Assembly: GCF_037203705.1 (NCBI RefSeq)
Contig: NZ_JBBCAT010000002.1
Location: 62,001-126,000, forward strand
Direction of reading: 5' to 3'
Length of the DNA: 64,000 nucleotides
Source of the DNA: Prosthecomicrobium sp. N25
GTDB lineage: Bacteria > Pseudomonadota > Alphaproteobacteria > Rhizobiales > Ancalomicrobiaceae
Part shown: piece after piece, positions 34,361 to 45,179 of the stretch
How positions within the stretch are numbered: position 1 is the stretch's first letter
How the letters are laid out: each line of letters begins with the position of its first letter
Program-made: the position numbers and the translations under genes
Notes under the pieces: generated by a model
Told to the model about the DNA's origin: nothing
The model's database searches: none
The model's input: the letters and a program-made list of their open reading frames with translations, nothing else

Positions 34361-34651
34361 TCAGCGGCGGCAGGCGACGAAGTCGCGGAAGACCCAACCG
34401 ATCGCCGCGCCGACGCCGGGAGTCCGGATCAGCACCCAGGCGCGACCGCGGTCGTCGATCCGCGTCTCCAGGATCTCGACGTCGCGGCCGTTGCCGATCG
34501 TGCCGAGGATTTCGCCGCCGGGCGCGCTACGCACGTTGAGCGGCGTGCCCGTCGGGTCGGCGACCCTGCAGGCCTCCGCGGCGCGGGCCGGACCGCCATC
34601 GGCCGCCAGGAGCAGGCCTGCCAGGACCGAGGCGAAGAGACCGGAACGCAA
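34361..34651 (-). CDS. Small exported SH3-domain protein (96 aa)
   Basis: A short envelope protein. The signal peptide is SGLFASVLAGLLLAADGG, with cleavage near ARAAEA (residue 25). A single SH3-type domain follows: TPLNVRSAPGGEILGTIGNG, then WVLIRTPGVGAAIGWVFRDF. The Cys at residues 28 and 94 could form a disulfide that closes the domain. The start is a TTG at 34651, 7 bases after the truB stop codon, with GGAAGGA in the end of truB acting as ribosome site; thus it is translationally near truB. Confidence 0.78.
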   Translation of the reverse strand: MRSGLFASVLAGLLLAADGGPARAAEACRVADPTGTPLNVRSAPGGEILGTIGNGRDVEILETRIDDRGRAWVLIRTPGVGAAIGWVFRDFVACRR

Positions 34652-34658
34652 GGGCCGT

Positions 34659-35582
34659 TCATCCTTCCAGGTTGAAAACGCGCAAGGGGCGCAGTTCCGC
34701 CCCCTCCATCTCGCCGATCGCGACGAGGTCGCCCGCGCAGGTGACCGCGCAGGTGCCGACCCCCACGGGGGCGTCGCGGCCGCGGAGGATGACCCCCTGG
34801 CCGCGGCGCAGCCGCGCGGCACCGTCGCGATTGACCACCACTTCGGGGATTTCCGCAAGGGCCGTATCGACGGCGAGCAGGGTGGAGCGGACCGCCGCCG
34901 GATCCTCCCCGGCGGCGAGATCCTCGAGGCGCTCCACCGGCACCATGTCCTCCTCCGAGAAGGGACCGACGAGGAGCCGCCGGAGGGCGACGACGTGGCC
35001 GCGGGTGCCGAGCCGGCGGCCCATGTCGCGGGCGAGGGCGCGCACGTAGGTGCCCTTGCCGCACTCGCAATCGAAGACGGCGGTGTCGGCGTCGGGGGTC
35101 TCGACGAGGTCGAGCCGGTGGATGAGGATCGGGCGGGCCTCGAGCTCCACGGTCTCGCCGTCGCGGGCGAGGTCGTAGGCGCGCTCGCCGTCGATCTTGA
35201 TGGCCGAGAAGGCGGGCGGGACCTGCATGATCTCGCCGGTGAACTCGTCGAGCACGTCGAGGATGTCGTCGGGCGCCGGACGGGCCTCCGAGCGGGCCAC
35301 GACCCTGCCCTCGGTGTCGTCCGTGTCGGTCTCCTCGCCCCAGCGCACGGTGAAGCGGTAGACCTTCCGGCCGTCCATGACGAAGGAGACGGTCTTGGTG
35401 GCCTCGCCGAGGGCGACCGGCAGGAGGCCGCTCGCCAGAGGGTCGAGCGTGCCGGCATGGCCGGCCTTGTTGGCGTGCATCAGGCGCTTCACGCGGGCGA
35501 CCGCCTGGGTGGAGGTCATGCCCACCGGCTTGTCCAGGATGAGCCAGCCGTTGACGTCGTCGAACTTCTTCCTGCGGGCCAC
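34659..35582 (-). CDS. truB: tRNA pseudouridine(55) synthase
   Basis: A 307-residue enzyme making pseudouridine at position 55 of tRNA T-loops. The catalytic Asp is in [15 protein letters not shown]. Other blocks are [36 protein letters not shown] and [16 protein letters not shown]. The C-terminal PUA-like part ends [10 protein letters not shown]. The start is the GTG at 35582 ([14 protein letters not shown]), with AAGGA about 10 bases upstream; the frame continues open further up, but that part overlaps rbfA. It sits 71 bp after rbfA in the normal order. Confidence 0.95.
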   Translation of the reverse strand: MARRKKFDDVNGWLILDKPVGMTSTQAVARVKRLMHANKAGHAGTLDPLASGLLPVALGEATKTVSFVMDGRKVYRFTVRWGEETDTDDTEGRVVARSEARPAPDDILDVLDEFTGEIMQVPPAFSAIKIDGERAYDLARDGETVELEARPILIHRLDLVETPDADTAVFDCECGKGTYVRALARDMGRRLGTRGHVVALRRLLVGPFSEEDMVPVERLEDLAAGEDPAAVRSTLLAVDTALAEIPEVVVNRDGAARLRRGQGVILRGRDAPVGVGTCAVTCAGDLVAIGEMEGAELRPLRVFNLEG

Positions 35583-35653
35583 GATGGTCCGTTCCTTCCG
35601 ATCTGCTCCGGAGGAGCATGCGTTCCGGGGGGTCGCCGGCGGGAGCGCCGCGG

Positions 35654-36058
35654 CTAGTCGCCTTCGCCCTCGTCCAGGTCCTTGCGGATCCCCGGGCTCT
35701 TCAGCATGGCGTTCACGCGATCGTCGTCCTCGAAGCGGGTGTCGAGGGCGAAGCGAAGGTCCGGGGCGAACTTGAGATTCACCCGCCGGGCGACCTGGCC
35801 GCGCAGCCACTTCCGGCTCCGCTCGAGGCCGGCCAGCACCTTGTCCTGGTTGCGGCCGCCCAGCGGCATGACGAAGGCGGTCGCCTGCTTGAGGTCCGGC
35901 GACATCCGGACCTCGGGCACGGTGATCAGCACGCCGTCGAGATCCGGATCGGCGACCTCGCCGCGCGACAGGATCTCGGAGAGGGCGTGTCGCACCAGTT
36001 CGCCGACGCGAAGCTGACGCTGCGAGGGGCCGGCGGCCCCCTGGGAGAAGCGGGTCAT
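35654..36058 (-). CDS. rbfA: 30S ribosome-binding factor A
   Basis: A 134-residue ribosome maturation factor (KH-like fold) that helps 16S rRNA 5'-end processing and growth in the cold. Characteristic blocks: [37 protein letters not shown]-like (here [17 protein letters not shown]) and [20 protein letters not shown]. Length fits. It lies between infB and truB as in most proteobacteria, with a tight hairpin in the 114-bp gap after infB. Confidence 0.96.
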   Translation of the reverse strand: MTRFSQGAAGPSQRQLRVGELVRHALSEILSRGEVADPDLDGVLITVPEVRMSPDLKQATAFVMPLGGRNQDKVLAGLERSRKWLRGQVARRVNLKFAPDLRFALDTRFEDDDRVNAMLKSPGIRKDLDEGEGD

Positions 36059-36139
36059 GATGGAAACTCGTTCGTCCGCGCGAGCGGGGCTTGGACCCGA
36101 AGCGCGGCCTGTCGGAGAGGTTCCGGCGGACCGGAGGGT

Positions 36140-36161
36140 GGTCCCGGGCTCGCCCGGGACC
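36140..36161 (-). terminator. Tight GC-rich hairpin between infB and rbfA
   Basis: GGTCCCGGGC-TC-GCCCGGGACC, 10-bp perfect arms, 12 bases after the infB stop. There is no U-tract. It may protect the infB 3' end or reduce read-through into rbfA-truB. Confidence 0.5.
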
Positions 36162-36172
36162 GGTGTCGCAGA

Positions 36173-38932
36173 TCAGAGGGTGCGGCTGACCGTCTCGACA
36201 CGGTAGCACTCGATGACGTCGCCGGCCCGCATGTCCTGGTAGGCCTCGAAGGCCATGCCGCATTCCATGCCGGACTGGACCTCCTTGGCGTCGTCCTTGA
36301 AGCGCTTGAGCTGCGAGAGCTTGCCCTCGTGGATGACGACGTTGTCGCGGATCAGGCGCACGTTGGCGCCGCGCTCCACAACGCCGTCGGTCACGAGGCA
36401 GCCCGCCACCTTGCCGACCTTGGAGACGTTGAAGATCTCCAGGATGCGGGCGTTGCCGAGCATGGTCTCGCGCAGGAGCGGCGGGAGCATGCCGGACATC
36501 GCGGTCTTCACGTCGTCCACCAGGTCGTAGATGACGTTGTAGTAGCGGATCTCGATGCCCTCGCGCTCGGAGGCCTCGCGGGCCTCCTTGGAGGCGCGTA
36601 CGTTGAAGCCGATGATGGCGGCGCTGGAGGTGGCCGCCAGGGAGACGTCCGACTCCGTGATGCCGCCGACACCGCCGTGGATGACGCGCGCGCGCACCTC
36701 GTCGTTGCCGAGCTTCTCCAGGGCGCCGGTGATCGCCTCGAGCGAGCCTTGCACGTCGGTCTTGACGACCAGGACGAACTCCTTGCGGCCGGCCTCCTTG
36801 AGCTGGCTCATCATGTCGGCGAGCGACGACCGCTGCGACGAACCCCTGGCGAGGCTCTTCTCCCGCTTCAGGCGGACGCGGTAGTCGGTGATCTCGCGGG
36901 CACGGGCCTCGTTCTCGACCACCGCGAAGCGGTCGCCCGCCTCCGGCGTGTCCTGGAAGCCGAGCACCTCGACGGGCATCGACGGGCCGGCGTCCTTGAT
37001 GGTGTTGCCGCGGTCGTCGAGAAGCGCGCGGACCTTGCCCCAGGCCGGACCGGCGACCAGGATGTCGCCGACCTTGAGGGTGCCGCGCTGGACCAGCACG
37101 GTCGCCACGGGGCCACGGCCCTTGTCGAGCTTCGCCTCGATGACGGTGCCCTCGGCGGTGCGCTCCGGATTGGCCTTGAGCTCGAGAACCTCGGACTGCA
37201 GGAGGATCGCCTCGAGCAGCTTCTCGAGGTTGAGCCTCTTGGTCGCCGAGACCTCGATCTCGAGGACGTCGCCGCCCATCGATTCCACGACCACCTCGTG
37301 GCGCAGCAGGTCGGTGCGGACCCGCTCCGGGTTGGCGTCCGGCTTGTCGATCTTGTTGATCGCCACGATGATCGGCACGCCCGCCGCGCGGGTGTGGTTG
37401 ATCGCCTCGACGGTCGTCGGCATGACGCCGTCGTCGGCCGCGACGACCAGGACCACGATGTCGGTCGCCTTCGCGCCGCGCGACCGCATGGCCGTGAAGG
37501 CCTCGTGGCCGGGCGTGTCGATGAAGGTGATCTTCTGCCCGTGGATCTCGACCTGGTAGGCGCCGATGTGCTGGGTGATGCCGCCCGCCTCGCCGGCCGC
37601 CACCTTGGTGGAGCGGATGGCGTCGAGGAGCGACGTCTTGCCGTGGTCGACGTGGCCCATGATGGTCACGACCGGCGGCCGCGGCGTCTGGTCGCCCTCG
37701 GCGTCGGCGGCGGCGAACAGGCCCTCCTCGACGTCGGATTCGGCGACGCGCTTGACCGTGTGGCCCATCTCCTCGGCGATCAGCTGCGCCATGTCGGCGT
37801 CGATCACGTCGTTGATCTTCAACATGTGCCCCTGCTTCATCAGGAGCTTGATCACGTCGACGCCGCGCTCGGCCATGCGGTTGGCGAGTTCCTGGATGGT
37901 GATCGTCTCGGGGATGACCACTTCGCGGAGCACCTTTTCGCGTGGCTCGTTGGACATCATGCGGCGCTGCTGGCGCTGCACGCGGCGACGGAAGGCGGCG
38001 ACCGACCGGCCGCGCTCCTCCTCCTCGTCGTCCTTCTGGGCGGTGACGACGGTGAGCTTGCCGCGCGGCTTCTCGGCGACCTTCTCGCGGGTCGGCTTCG
38101 GCGGCGGGACCGGCGCCTTCTTGGCGATGGTGGTGACGCGGGCGGGACCGCGGCGGGCGCCGTCGTCCTCCTCCTCCTCGGCCTTGCCGGTGATCGGCGG
38201 CTTGACGGCGATCGGGGACAGGGGCTTCGGGGGCACGGCGCCCGGGGCGGGACGCGGCCCGCCGGGCGGCACCACGCGGGCCTGGACCGGCTCGGCCGGG
38301 CGCGGCTCCCCGCCGTCGAGGCGGCGCTGGGCCTCCTGCTCGGCGCGGCGGCGCGTCTCGTCCTCGTGGCGCTTGCGCGCCTCCTCCTCGGTCTTGCGGC
38401 GCTCGGCCTCCTCGCGCTCCCGGCGGTTGCGCTCGTCTTCCTCGGCGCGGCGGCGGGCTTCCTCCTCGGCGCGCTTGCGCTCCTCCAGCTCGCGGGCCCG
38501 GGCCTCCACGAGGGCATTGGCGCGGGCGGCGCGCTCGTCGGCCGAGAGGGCCTGGAGCACGACGCCGGTGCGCGGCGCGGACGGCGAGGCGGACCTCGGC
38601 TGCACGTTCAGCGTGGACCGGACCGGAGCGGCAGGCGCAGCGGCAGCTGCGGTGGCCGCGGGTGCCTGCGGGCGCGGGGCGGCGGGTGCCGGTGCGACCG
38701 GAGCCGCGGCACGGGGCGCCGGCTCCGGAGCTTCGACGGCGGGACGCACGGGCGTCTCGACCTCGCCGGGCTTCAGGATCCGCTTCTTCTTCGTCTCGAC
38801 GACGACCGCCTTCGACCTGCCATGGCTGAAGCTCTGCCGGACAACGTTCGTGTCCGACTTCGGCTTCAACGTCAGCGTCTTCTTGACGTCGACGTGCAGG
38901 GTCTTGTCGGTCGTGCTCTTCGTATCGCTCAT
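36173..38932 (-). CDS. infB: Translation initiation factor IF-2
   Basis: A 919-residue GTPase that brings initiator tRNA to the 30S subunit. The long N-terminal region (residues 1-about 330) is charged and low-complexity, with an Ala/Pro-rich part and a Glu/Arg coiled-coil part. The G domain has [12 protein letters not shown] near residue 420, DTPGHEAF, and NKIDKPDA. The C terminus ends [14 protein letters not shown]. Such long N termini are usual in alphaproteobacteria. It is 7 bp from the ylxR-type gene and part of the rimP-nusA-ylxR-infB operon. Confidence 0.97.
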   Translation of the reverse strand: MSDTKSTTDKTLHVDVKKTLTLKPKSDTNVVRQSFSHGRSKAVVVETKKKRILKPGEVETPVRPAVEAPEPAPRAAAPVAPAPAAPRPQAPAATAAAAAPAAPVRSTLNVQPRSASPSAPRTGVVLQALSADERAARANALVEARARELEERKRAEEEARRRAEEDERNRREREEAERRKTEEEARKRHEDETRRRAEQEAQRRLDGGEPRPAEPVQARVVPPGGPRPAPGAVPPKPLSPIAVKPPITGKAEEEEDDGARRGPARVTTIAKKAPVPPPKPTREKVAEKPRGKLTVVTAQKDDEEEERGRSVAAFRRRVQRQQRRMMSNEPREKVLREVVIPETITIQELANRMAERGVDVIKLLMKQGHMLKINDVIDADMAQLIAEEMGHTVKRVAESDVEEGLFAAADAEGDQTPRPPVVTIMGHVDHGKTSLLDAIRSTKVAAGEAGGITQHIGAYQVEIHGQKITFIDTPGHEAFTAMRSRGAKATDIVVLVVAADDGVMPTTVEAINHTRAAGVPIIVAINKIDKPDANPERVRTDLLRHEVVVESMGGDVLEIEVSATKRLNLEKLLEAILLQSEVLELKANPERTAEGTVIEAKLDKGRGPVATVLVQRGTLKVGDILVAGPAWGKVRALLDDRGNTIKDAGPSMPVEVLGFQDTPEAGDRFAVVENEARAREITDYRVRLKREKSLARGSSQRSSLADMMSQLKEAGRKEFVLVVKTDVQGSLEAITGALEKLGNDEVRARVIHGGVGGITESDVSLAATSSAAIIGFNVRASKEAREASEREGIEIRYYNVIYDLVDDVKTAMSGMLPPLLRETMLGNARILEIFNVSKVGKVAGCLVTDGVVERGANVRLIRDNVVIHEGKLSQLKRFKDDAKEVQSGMECGMAFEAYQDMRAGDVIECYRVETVSRTL

Positions 38933-38939
38933 GAGCCTG

Positions 38940-39596
38940 TCAGTCCTGCGGGGCGTCTCCGCCCCTCGTACGGTCGGTTGCCGTCACCGGGGCGGCAGGA
39001 CCGCCACGGTAACGTTCGAGGGCATGGTGCCTCTCGAGAAAGATTTCGCCCGCCCGGCCTGCGAGCACCGCAGCATGTACCACATTCGACCGGCCCAATG
39101 CCAAGTCCAATTGGGCCCCGGAGAAGGTTCGGACGACCGGTATGTCCTTGCCTCCGTCGGGACGGCGCCTGAGCGCCGCCGCCAGTTTCGATACGCCGTC
39201 CTCGGCGGCCTCGCTCGCGTGGACGAGCCCGATCGCCTCGCCGGACCGGACGGCCGCCTCCACCTTGGCGAAGCCGGCCACCAGATGCCCCGCCTTGCGG
39301 GCGAGGCCGAGGGTCCCCAGCGCCGCGTTGGCGAGGAGCCGGTCGACCAGGTCCGGAAGGCCCGGATCGGCCTTGGCCTCCTCGCCGAACCCGCGGCCGA
39401 AGAGCCGCTTGCGGGTGGCCGTCTCGACCGCCGCGCGGGTCGCCGAGACCCAGACGCCGCGGCCGGGAAGGGTCCGCTTCAGGTCCGGCACCACCTCGCC
39501 CTCGGGACCGAGGACGAAACGCAAGAGATCGCCGATCGGCTTCGTCTCGCGCGTGACGATGCAGGTGCGCTCCGTCGGCTCGCTCTTGCGCGGCAT
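38940..39596 (-). CDS. YlxR (DUF448) RNA-binding protein fused to an L7Ae-like domain
   Basis: A 218-residue two-domain protein. Residues 1-90 are the YlxR fold ([20 protein letters not shown], then [17 protein letters not shown]), and residues 95-195 resemble the L7Ae/YlxQ ribosomal type ([20 protein letters not shown], then [15 protein letters not shown]). In Bacillus these are two separate genes, ylxR and ylxQ; fusion is usual in Hyphomicrobiales. The function is RNA binding, likely in ribosome or RNase P-linked processes. It lies between nusA (16 bp) and infB (7 bp). Confidence 0.93.
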   Translation of the reverse strand: MPRKSEPTERTCIVTRETKPIGDLLRFVLGPEGEVVPDLKRTLPGRGVWVSATRAAVETATRKRLFGRGFGEEAKADPGLPDLVDRLLANAALGTLGLARKAGHLVAGFAKVEAAVRSGEAIGLVHASEAAEDGVSKLAAALRRRPDGGKDIPVVRTFSGAQLDLALGRSNVVHAAVLAGRAGEIFLERHHALERYRGGPAAPVTATDRTRGGDAPQD

Positions 39597-39612
39597 GGCG
39601 ACCGGACCGGGC

Positions 39613-41214
39613 TCAGCCCTCCTCCGCCTCCGTCTCGAGCTCGCCGGCGGCTTCGGCCGGAGCCGGGATCTCGTCGATCCAGCCGGCCTTGACGCGCGCC
39701 GCCATGATAATCCCTTCCGCCTCCTCGCGGGAGAGTTCGAAACCCTTCAGGCTGCCGTCGTGGCGAACGGTCTCGCCATTCTTGCGTTCCGTCCAGCCGA
39801 CGAGATCGTCGGTGGCGCAGCCGGCGAGGTCCTCGACGGTCTTGATGCCGTCCTTGCCGAGCGCGACCATCATGGCCGTGGTGACGCCGGGCACCTCGCG
39901 CAGCGCGTCCTCCACGCCCAGGCCCTTGCGCTCCTCGTCGTGCTGGGCCTCGATCTGGGCCAGGTAGTCGTTGGCCCGGTTCTGGATCTCCTGCGCGGTG
40001 TCCTCGTCGAAGCCCTCGATGCGGGCGATCTCGTCGAGATCCACGTAGGCGAGTTCGTCGATGCTGGTGAAGCCCTCGGTGGCGAGCAGCTGGGCGACGA
40101 CCTCGTCGACGTCGAGCGCCTGCATGAAGAGCTGCGTGCGTTCCTGGAATTCCTTCTGCCGCCGCTCGGATTCCTCGGCCTCCGTGAGGATGTCGATGTC
40201 CCAGCCGGTCAGCTGCGAGGCGAGCCGGACGTTCTGACCGCGCCGGCCGATCGCTTGAGATAGCTGGTCATCCGGGACCACGACTTCAATACGGCCGGCG
40301 TCCTCGTCGAGCACGACCTTGGTCACCTCGGCGGGCTGGAGGGCGTTGACCAGGAAGGTGGCGGCGTCGGGCGACCAGGGGATGATGTCGATCTTCTCGC
40401 CCTGCAGCTCGCCCACGACGGCCTGGACGCGGCTGCCGCGCATGCCCACGCAGGCGCCGACCGGGTCGATCGAGCTGTCGCGGGAATAGACGGCGATCTT
40501 GGCGCGGGAGCCCGGATCGCGGGCGACCGACTTCACCTCGATGATGCCGTCGTAGATCTCCGGCACCTCCTGGGCGAAGAGCTTCGCCATGAATTGCGGA
40601 TGGGTGCGGGACAGAAAGATCTGCGGCCCGCGCTGCTCGCGGCGGACGTCGTACACGTAGGCGCGGACGCGGTCGCCGTTGCGGAAGTTCTCCCGGGGGA
40701 TCAGTTCGTCGCGGCGGACGATCGCCTCGCCGCGGCCGAGGTCGACGATGACGTTGCCGTACTCGATACGCTTGACGGTGCCGTTGACGATCTCGCCGAT
40801 GCGGTCCTTGAACTCGTCGTACTGCCGGTCGCGCTCGGCCTCGCGCACCTTCTGGACGATGACCTGCTTGGCCGACTGGGCGGCGATGCGGCCGAAGTCC
40901 ATGGGCGGCAGCGGCTCGGCGATCATGTCGCCGACCTGGGCGGCCGGGTTCTTCATGCGCGCCTCGTCGACCGAGATCTGGATCGCCGGGTTCTCGACCT
41001 CGTCGACCACCATCAGCAGGCGCTGCAGCCGGATCTCCCCGGTGCGCGCGTTGATCTCGGCCTTGACCTCCGTCTCGGAGCCGTAGCGCGAGCGGGCCGC
41101 CTTCTGGATGGCGTCCTCCATCGCGGCGAGCACGATCTTGCGGTCGATCACCTTCTCGCGCGCGACCGCGTCGGCGATCTGCAGGAGTTCCAGCCTGTTG
41201 GCGCTGACTGCCAT
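39613..41214 (-). CDS. nusA: Transcription termination/antitermination factor NusA
   Basis: A 533-residue RNA polymerase-associated factor. The N-terminal domain is followed by an S1 domain ([21 protein letters not shown], near 130-200), then two KH domains ([20 protein letters not shown], then [19 protein letters not shown]), then C-terminal acidic repeats ([37 protein letters not shown]). The order and length match the alphaproteobacterial form. It starts with the ATG at 41214 and lies 57 bp after rimP in the same operon, ending 16 bp before ylxR. Confidence 0.97.
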   Translation of the reverse strand: MAVSANRLELLQIADAVAREKVIDRKIVLAAMEDAIQKAARSRYGSETEVKAEINARTGEIRLQRLLMVVDEVENPAIQISVDEARMKNPAAQVGDMIAEPLPPMDFGRIAAQSAKQVIVQKVREAERDRQYDEFKDRIGEIVNGTVKRIEYGNVIVDLGRGEAIVRRDELIPRENFRNGDRVRAYVYDVRREQRGPQIFLSRTHPQFMAKLFAQEVPEIYDGIIEVKSVARDPGSRAKIAVYSRDSSIDPVGACVGMRGSRVQAVVGELQGEKIDIIPWSPDAATFLVNALQPAEVTKVVLDEDAGRIEVVVPDDQLSQAIGRRGQNVRLASQLTGWDIDILTEAEESERRQKEFQERTQLFMQALDVDEVVAQLLATEGFTSIDELAYVDLDEIARIEGFDEDTAQEIQNRANDYLAQIEAQHDEERKGLGVEDALREVPGVTTAMMVALGKDGIKTVEDLAGCATDDLVGWTERKNGETVRHDGSLKGFELSREEAEGIIMAARVKAGWIDEIPAPAEAAGELETEAEEG

Positions 41215-41271
41215 GGGTCTTCTCCATCCGCCGGCGACGGGCCCGTTCGGCCCCCCGGCGCTGCTTCACGT

Positions 41272-41871
41272 TCAGTGGGCGGGCGGGCCGCCCCCCTCGT
41301 CGGCCCCGTCGCCGTCGCCGGCGCGGAGCTGTTTCTTTCCGGCCCTGAGCGAGGCCTTGATGAGATCGTCGGTCAGCACCAGGCGGACCTCGGCGAGGTC
41401 GTCGAGGGCGAGCCAGACCGTGTCGGGCTCTCCTTCGGCGGGCGGCTCGTCGGGCTTGAGGCCGATGGTCTCGCCCTTGACGCCCAGCAAGGTGCCGCGG
41501 AAGCGCTTGCGGCGGTCGACCAGCCGGTTCAGCTCGATCTTGGCGACGTGCCCGGCCCAGCGGTCGAAGTCGGAGACGCGGACGAGCGGGCGGTCGATCC
41601 CCGGCGAGGAGACCTCGAGGTTGTAGGCGCGTCCGACCGGATCGTCGGCGTCGAGGACGGGCGACAGGTCACGGCTGATCGTCTCGCAGTCCTCGACGTT
41701 CATGGTCCCGTCCGGCCGCTCGGCCATGATCTGCACCGTGAAGCCGTTGCGGTTCGAGCATTTCACGCGGACCAGCCGGTAGCCGAGGTCCTCGATCACC
41801 GGCTCGGCGATCGCGGCGACGCGGGCGTCGAGACCGGTCTCGGCGATGATGCGCGGTTCGTGGCGCGTCAC
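41272..41871 (-). CDS. rimP: Ribosome maturation factor RimP
   Basis: A 199-residue protein needed for 30S subunit maturation. Conserved blocks: [40 protein letters not shown] and [20 protein letters not shown]. The start is taken as the GTG at 41871 (MTRHEPRII...), since codons further up run into the leader terminator region; GAGG lies 12 bases upstream. It is the first gene of the rimP-nusA-ylxR-infB transcription unit and is preceded by a terminator-like leader hairpin. Confidence 0.93.
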   Translation of the reverse strand: MTRHEPRIIAETGLDARVAAIAEPVIEDLGYRLVRVKCSNRNGFTVQIMAERPDGTMNVEDCETISRDLSPVLDADDPVGRAYNLEVSSPGIDRPLVRVSDFDRWAGHVAKIELNRLVDRRKRFRGTLLGVKGETIGLKPDEPPAEGEPDTVWLALDDLAEVRLVLTDDLIKASLRAGKKQLRAGDGDGADEGGGPPAH

Positions 41872-41936
41872 GTGTCTTCGGATCCTCTTCCCCTCCGCCG
41901 CCGGATTCGGACCGGACGGCACAGGATTCAGGTAAC

Positions 41937-41966
41937 AAAAAAGAGCGGGTCCCGAGGGGCCCACTC
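41937..41966 (-). terminator. Leader terminator (attenuator) upstream of rimP
   Basis: On the minus strand: GAGTGGGCCCC-TCG-GGGACCCGCTC, an 11-pair stem with one mismatch and one wobble, followed directly by TTTTTTG. It lies about 65 bases before the rimP start and 40-70 bases after the promoter at 42013-42040. A terminator between a promoter and the first gene implies attenuation. A putative rimP-leader attenuator motif has been described in alphaproteobacteria, and this fits its place and form. Confidence 0.8.
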
Positions 41967-42007
41967 TCACCGTACTCTCATCGAGCAGACTGAGATATCG
42001 AACTCGA

Positions 42008-42040
42008 CCCGGAATATAGCCAATTCCGGGCCGGGCGCAA
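42008..42040 (-). promoter_or_regulatory. Promoter of the rimP-nusA-infB operon, with an overlapping dyad
   Basis: Minus strand: -35 TTGCGC (42040-42035), a 16-base spacer, and -10 TATATT (42018-42013). A perfect 8-base dyad CCCGGAAT-7-ATTCCGGG (42008-42030) overlaps the -10 box and spacer, so it could bind a repressor. Transcription would start near 42006, leading straight into the leader hairpin. Confidence 0.65.
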
Positions 42041-42128
42041 GACCGGGCGGGCGATTTCGGGCGGACGGGGCCGGTCCGGCCGGACGCGGCGACGGACACA
42101 GGCGCGATCCGATCCCGGGGGGCGCCGC

Positions 42129-42950
42129 TCAGACCCGGCTCATCAAGTTCTCGACATCGACCGCATAGAGTGCTTCGAGACGACGGCGCGTGTCGGGGGT
42201 GAGGAGCTGGGCGGGGCGGGGCCAGGGTTCCCGGCCCGCCGCGGCCAGCCGGCCGAAGGGGTGGCCGGACAGGTCGCCGCCTTCGATGTCGCCCTGACGG
42301 GCGGCCCTGTGCGCCTCGAGGCGCGCGAGCCACGGCGGGGCACGGTCCATCGACCCGGGCAGTCCCAGCCGCCGTCCGACACGGTCGAGTTCCGCGAAGA
42401 GGTCCTGCCGACCGACATGGATCACGATGTCGGGACGGCGCGTCTCCTCGAACGGATGCCACTGCGGCCGGTAGTGGACGTTGCCGGCCCTGATGTCGAT
42501 CGCTTCGAGGTAGTCCAGCCAGCGCGCGAAAGAGAAGCCGGCCTCGCGGTCGAAGGGACCGAGCGGGGAGGCGGCCAGGCGCCGGTCCTCGAAGCCGGTC
42601 CGGAGCGCGTGCCGGAAGGTGGAGACGGCCCGGTCGCCGGGGTCGCGGGCGACGTGAACCACGGTCAGGCCGTCGAGCGGGCGCCGAAGGGCCGCGCGGT
42701 AGGACGGGCTGCCATAGATCACCTTGCGCCGGTATTCGTGCACCGACAGGCCGGATGTGGGCAGATCCGGTTCGAAGCCCGAGGCGGTTGCGAACCACGC
42801 GGTGGTGGAGGTGCAGGCGGACCGGGCGGACCAGACGATGACGAGCGGGTGGTGGGCGCAGACGAGCGGCTTGGGGACGAGGCTCAGCGGCGAGGTCGGC
42901 CGGAGCCGGTCCAGGAGGCGGCGCCCGAGACGGAGCAGGTCGAGCGTCAT
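42129..42950 (-). CDS. Sulfotransferase-family protein
   Basis: A 273-residue protein with the marks of PAPS-dependent sulfotransferases: the 5'-phosphosulfate loop region [18 protein letters not shown] and the 3'-phosphate motif [20 protein letters not shown] (R-D-P-x-x-R-x-x-S). The C-terminal half ([20 protein letters not shown]) is less conserved. It would sulfate a lipid, glycan or small molecule; the target is unknown. It lies 13 bp after trmB, so it is probably the last gene of the metK-trmB unit. It is an accessory gene in an otherwise core block. Confidence 0.8.
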   Translation of the reverse strand: MTLDLLRLGRRLLDRLRPTSPLSLVPKPLVCAHHPLVIVWSARSACTSTTAWFATASGFEPDLPTSGLSVHEYRRKVIYGSPSYRAALRRPLDGLTVVHVARDPGDRAVSTFRHALRTGFEDRRLAASPLGPFDREAGFSFARWLDYLEAIDIRAGNVHYRPQWHPFEETRRPDIVIHVGRQDLFAELDRVGRRLGLPGSMDRAPPWLARLEAHRAARQGDIEGGDLSGHPFGRLAAAGREPWPRPAQLLTPDTRRRLEALYAVDVENLMSRV

Positions 42951-42963
42951 CCCCGCGGCTCCT

Positions 42964-43665
42964 TCAGAGCCGCTCGGCGGTCAGGTAGGCCGGCCGGCGG
43001 CCCTCCGCGAGCGCCTTGGCCTCGTAGCGGGTGCCGGGCCACTCCGGCCAGGGCGTATGCCAGTCCGCCGAAGCGCGGGCCGTCCAGCGGAAGGCCGGGT
43101 GGTCGAGCAGGCGCCGGAGCGTCCAGTCGACGTAGTCCGGCCAATCGCTGGCAAAGCGGAAGATGCCGCCGGGGCGGAGGACCCGGGCGATGCGGTCCAG
43201 GTTGGCGCGGTCGACGAAGCGGCGCTTCCAGTGGCGCTTCTTCGGCCAGGGATCGGCATAGAGGAGATCGACCCGGCCGAGGCTCGCGGGTGGCAGCCAG
43301 TCGAGGAGCGGGACGGCGTCGGCGTGATGCAGGCGGACGCGACCGGCGAGCCGCTCGCGCTCGATCGAGGCGAGCGCCTTGGCCATGCCGTTCAGGAAGG
43401 GCTCGGCGCCGATCAGCCCGAGCCCGGGCTCGGCCCGGAGGCGGGCGACGAGATGCTCGCCGCCGCCGAAGCCGATCTCCAGGTGGACGTCCGCGACCGG
43501 GTCGGCGAAGAGCGTGCGCAGGTCGGCCGGGGCCGGCCGGTCGAGGCCGAGGGCGAGGCGGGGCAGGAGCCCGCCGATCAACTCGGCCTGGCGGTCGCGA
43601 AGGGGCTTGCCCTTGCGGCGGCCGTAGAAGGCTGCCGACCGTTCGGCCTCGCCCGCCCCCGACAC
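42964..43665 (-). CDS. trmB: tRNA (guanine(46)-N7)-methyltransferase
   Basis: A 233-residue SAM-dependent enzyme that methylates G46 of tRNA. The SAM loop is HLEIGFGGGEHLVAR and the family signature is LLYADPWPKKRHWKRRFVD. Other blocks: AEPFLNGMAKALASIE, then FRFASDWPDYVDW and TRYEAKALAEGR. The start is taken as the GTG at 43665, 17 bp after metK. Its cofactor donor SAM is made by metK directly upstream, a common pairing in Hyphomicrobiales. Confidence 0.93.
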   Translation of the reverse strand: MSGAGEAERSAAFYGRRKGKPLRDRQAELIGGLLPRLALGLDRPAPADLRTLFADPVADVHLEIGFGGGEHLVARLRAEPGLGLIGAEPFLNGMAKALASIERERLAGRVRLHHADAVPLLDWLPPASLGRVDLLYADPWPKKRHWKRRFVDRANLDRIARVLRPGGIFRFASDWPDYVDWTLRRLLDHPAFRWTARASADWHTPWPEWPGTRYEAKALAEGRRPAYLTAERL

Positions 43666-43682
43666 CCGGTCGCCGCCGGGAC

Positions 43683-44879
<1,197 letters not shown>

Positions 44880-45179
44880 TGTGAAACCTTTCCGGATCTG
44901 GGACGGCAATAGGTCGAGCGGGGCGGCCCCGCTCTGCGCGACCGTCTAGCAGTCCCGTGCGACGCCGGTCAACCCGAAGTCCGGTCATCGGCGCGTCGGG
45001 GGGCTGGACCTCTCGTCAATCCTTTGTAAACCCTAACGCAGCTGAAGCCGGAATTTCGTCGATCGCACTCCTCAGATCATCGGAAGTGAGCCCGAAGACT
45101 TCGGATCCACCCATCCGAAGTCAGCAGGCCGCGTGCGGGCAGGGTCGCGGACCGGAACCGGTCGCGGGACGGCTCGGCC
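44880..45179. other. metK leader and intergenic region
   Basis: No gene is supported. Near metK, GAGCGGGGC-G-GCCCCGCTC (44916-44934) forms a hairpin 40-55 bases before the GTG. Near the XRE gene there is a perfect dyad GACTTCGGAT-CCACCC-ATCCGAAGTC at 45097-45122. I looked for a SAM-responsive riboswitch and could not identify one with confidence. Confidence 0.45.
45097..45122. promoter_or_regulatory. Perfect 26-base dyad between the XRE gene and metK
   Basis: GACTTCGGAT-CCACCC-ATCCGAAGTC: 10-base perfect arms, 6-base centre. On the minus strand it lies 58-83 bases after the XRE stop and about 220 bases before the metK start. The absence of a U-tract argues against an intrinsic terminator; the long arms suit an operator for a dimeric XRE-type regulator, such as the gene next to it. 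The role is unproven. Confidence 0.4.

Noticed and set aside
35618-39172. A plus-strand open frame of nearly 1200 codons opposite rbfA and infB
   Set aside because: Antisense to infB, with repetitive composition and no motif. The minus-strand genes carry intact catalytic motifs.
44880-45179. SAM-responsive riboswitch before metK
   Set aside because: The position is right and a GC-rich hairpin is present, but I could not fit the conserved core of SAM-II, SAM/SAH or related classes. A covariance-model search would decide.
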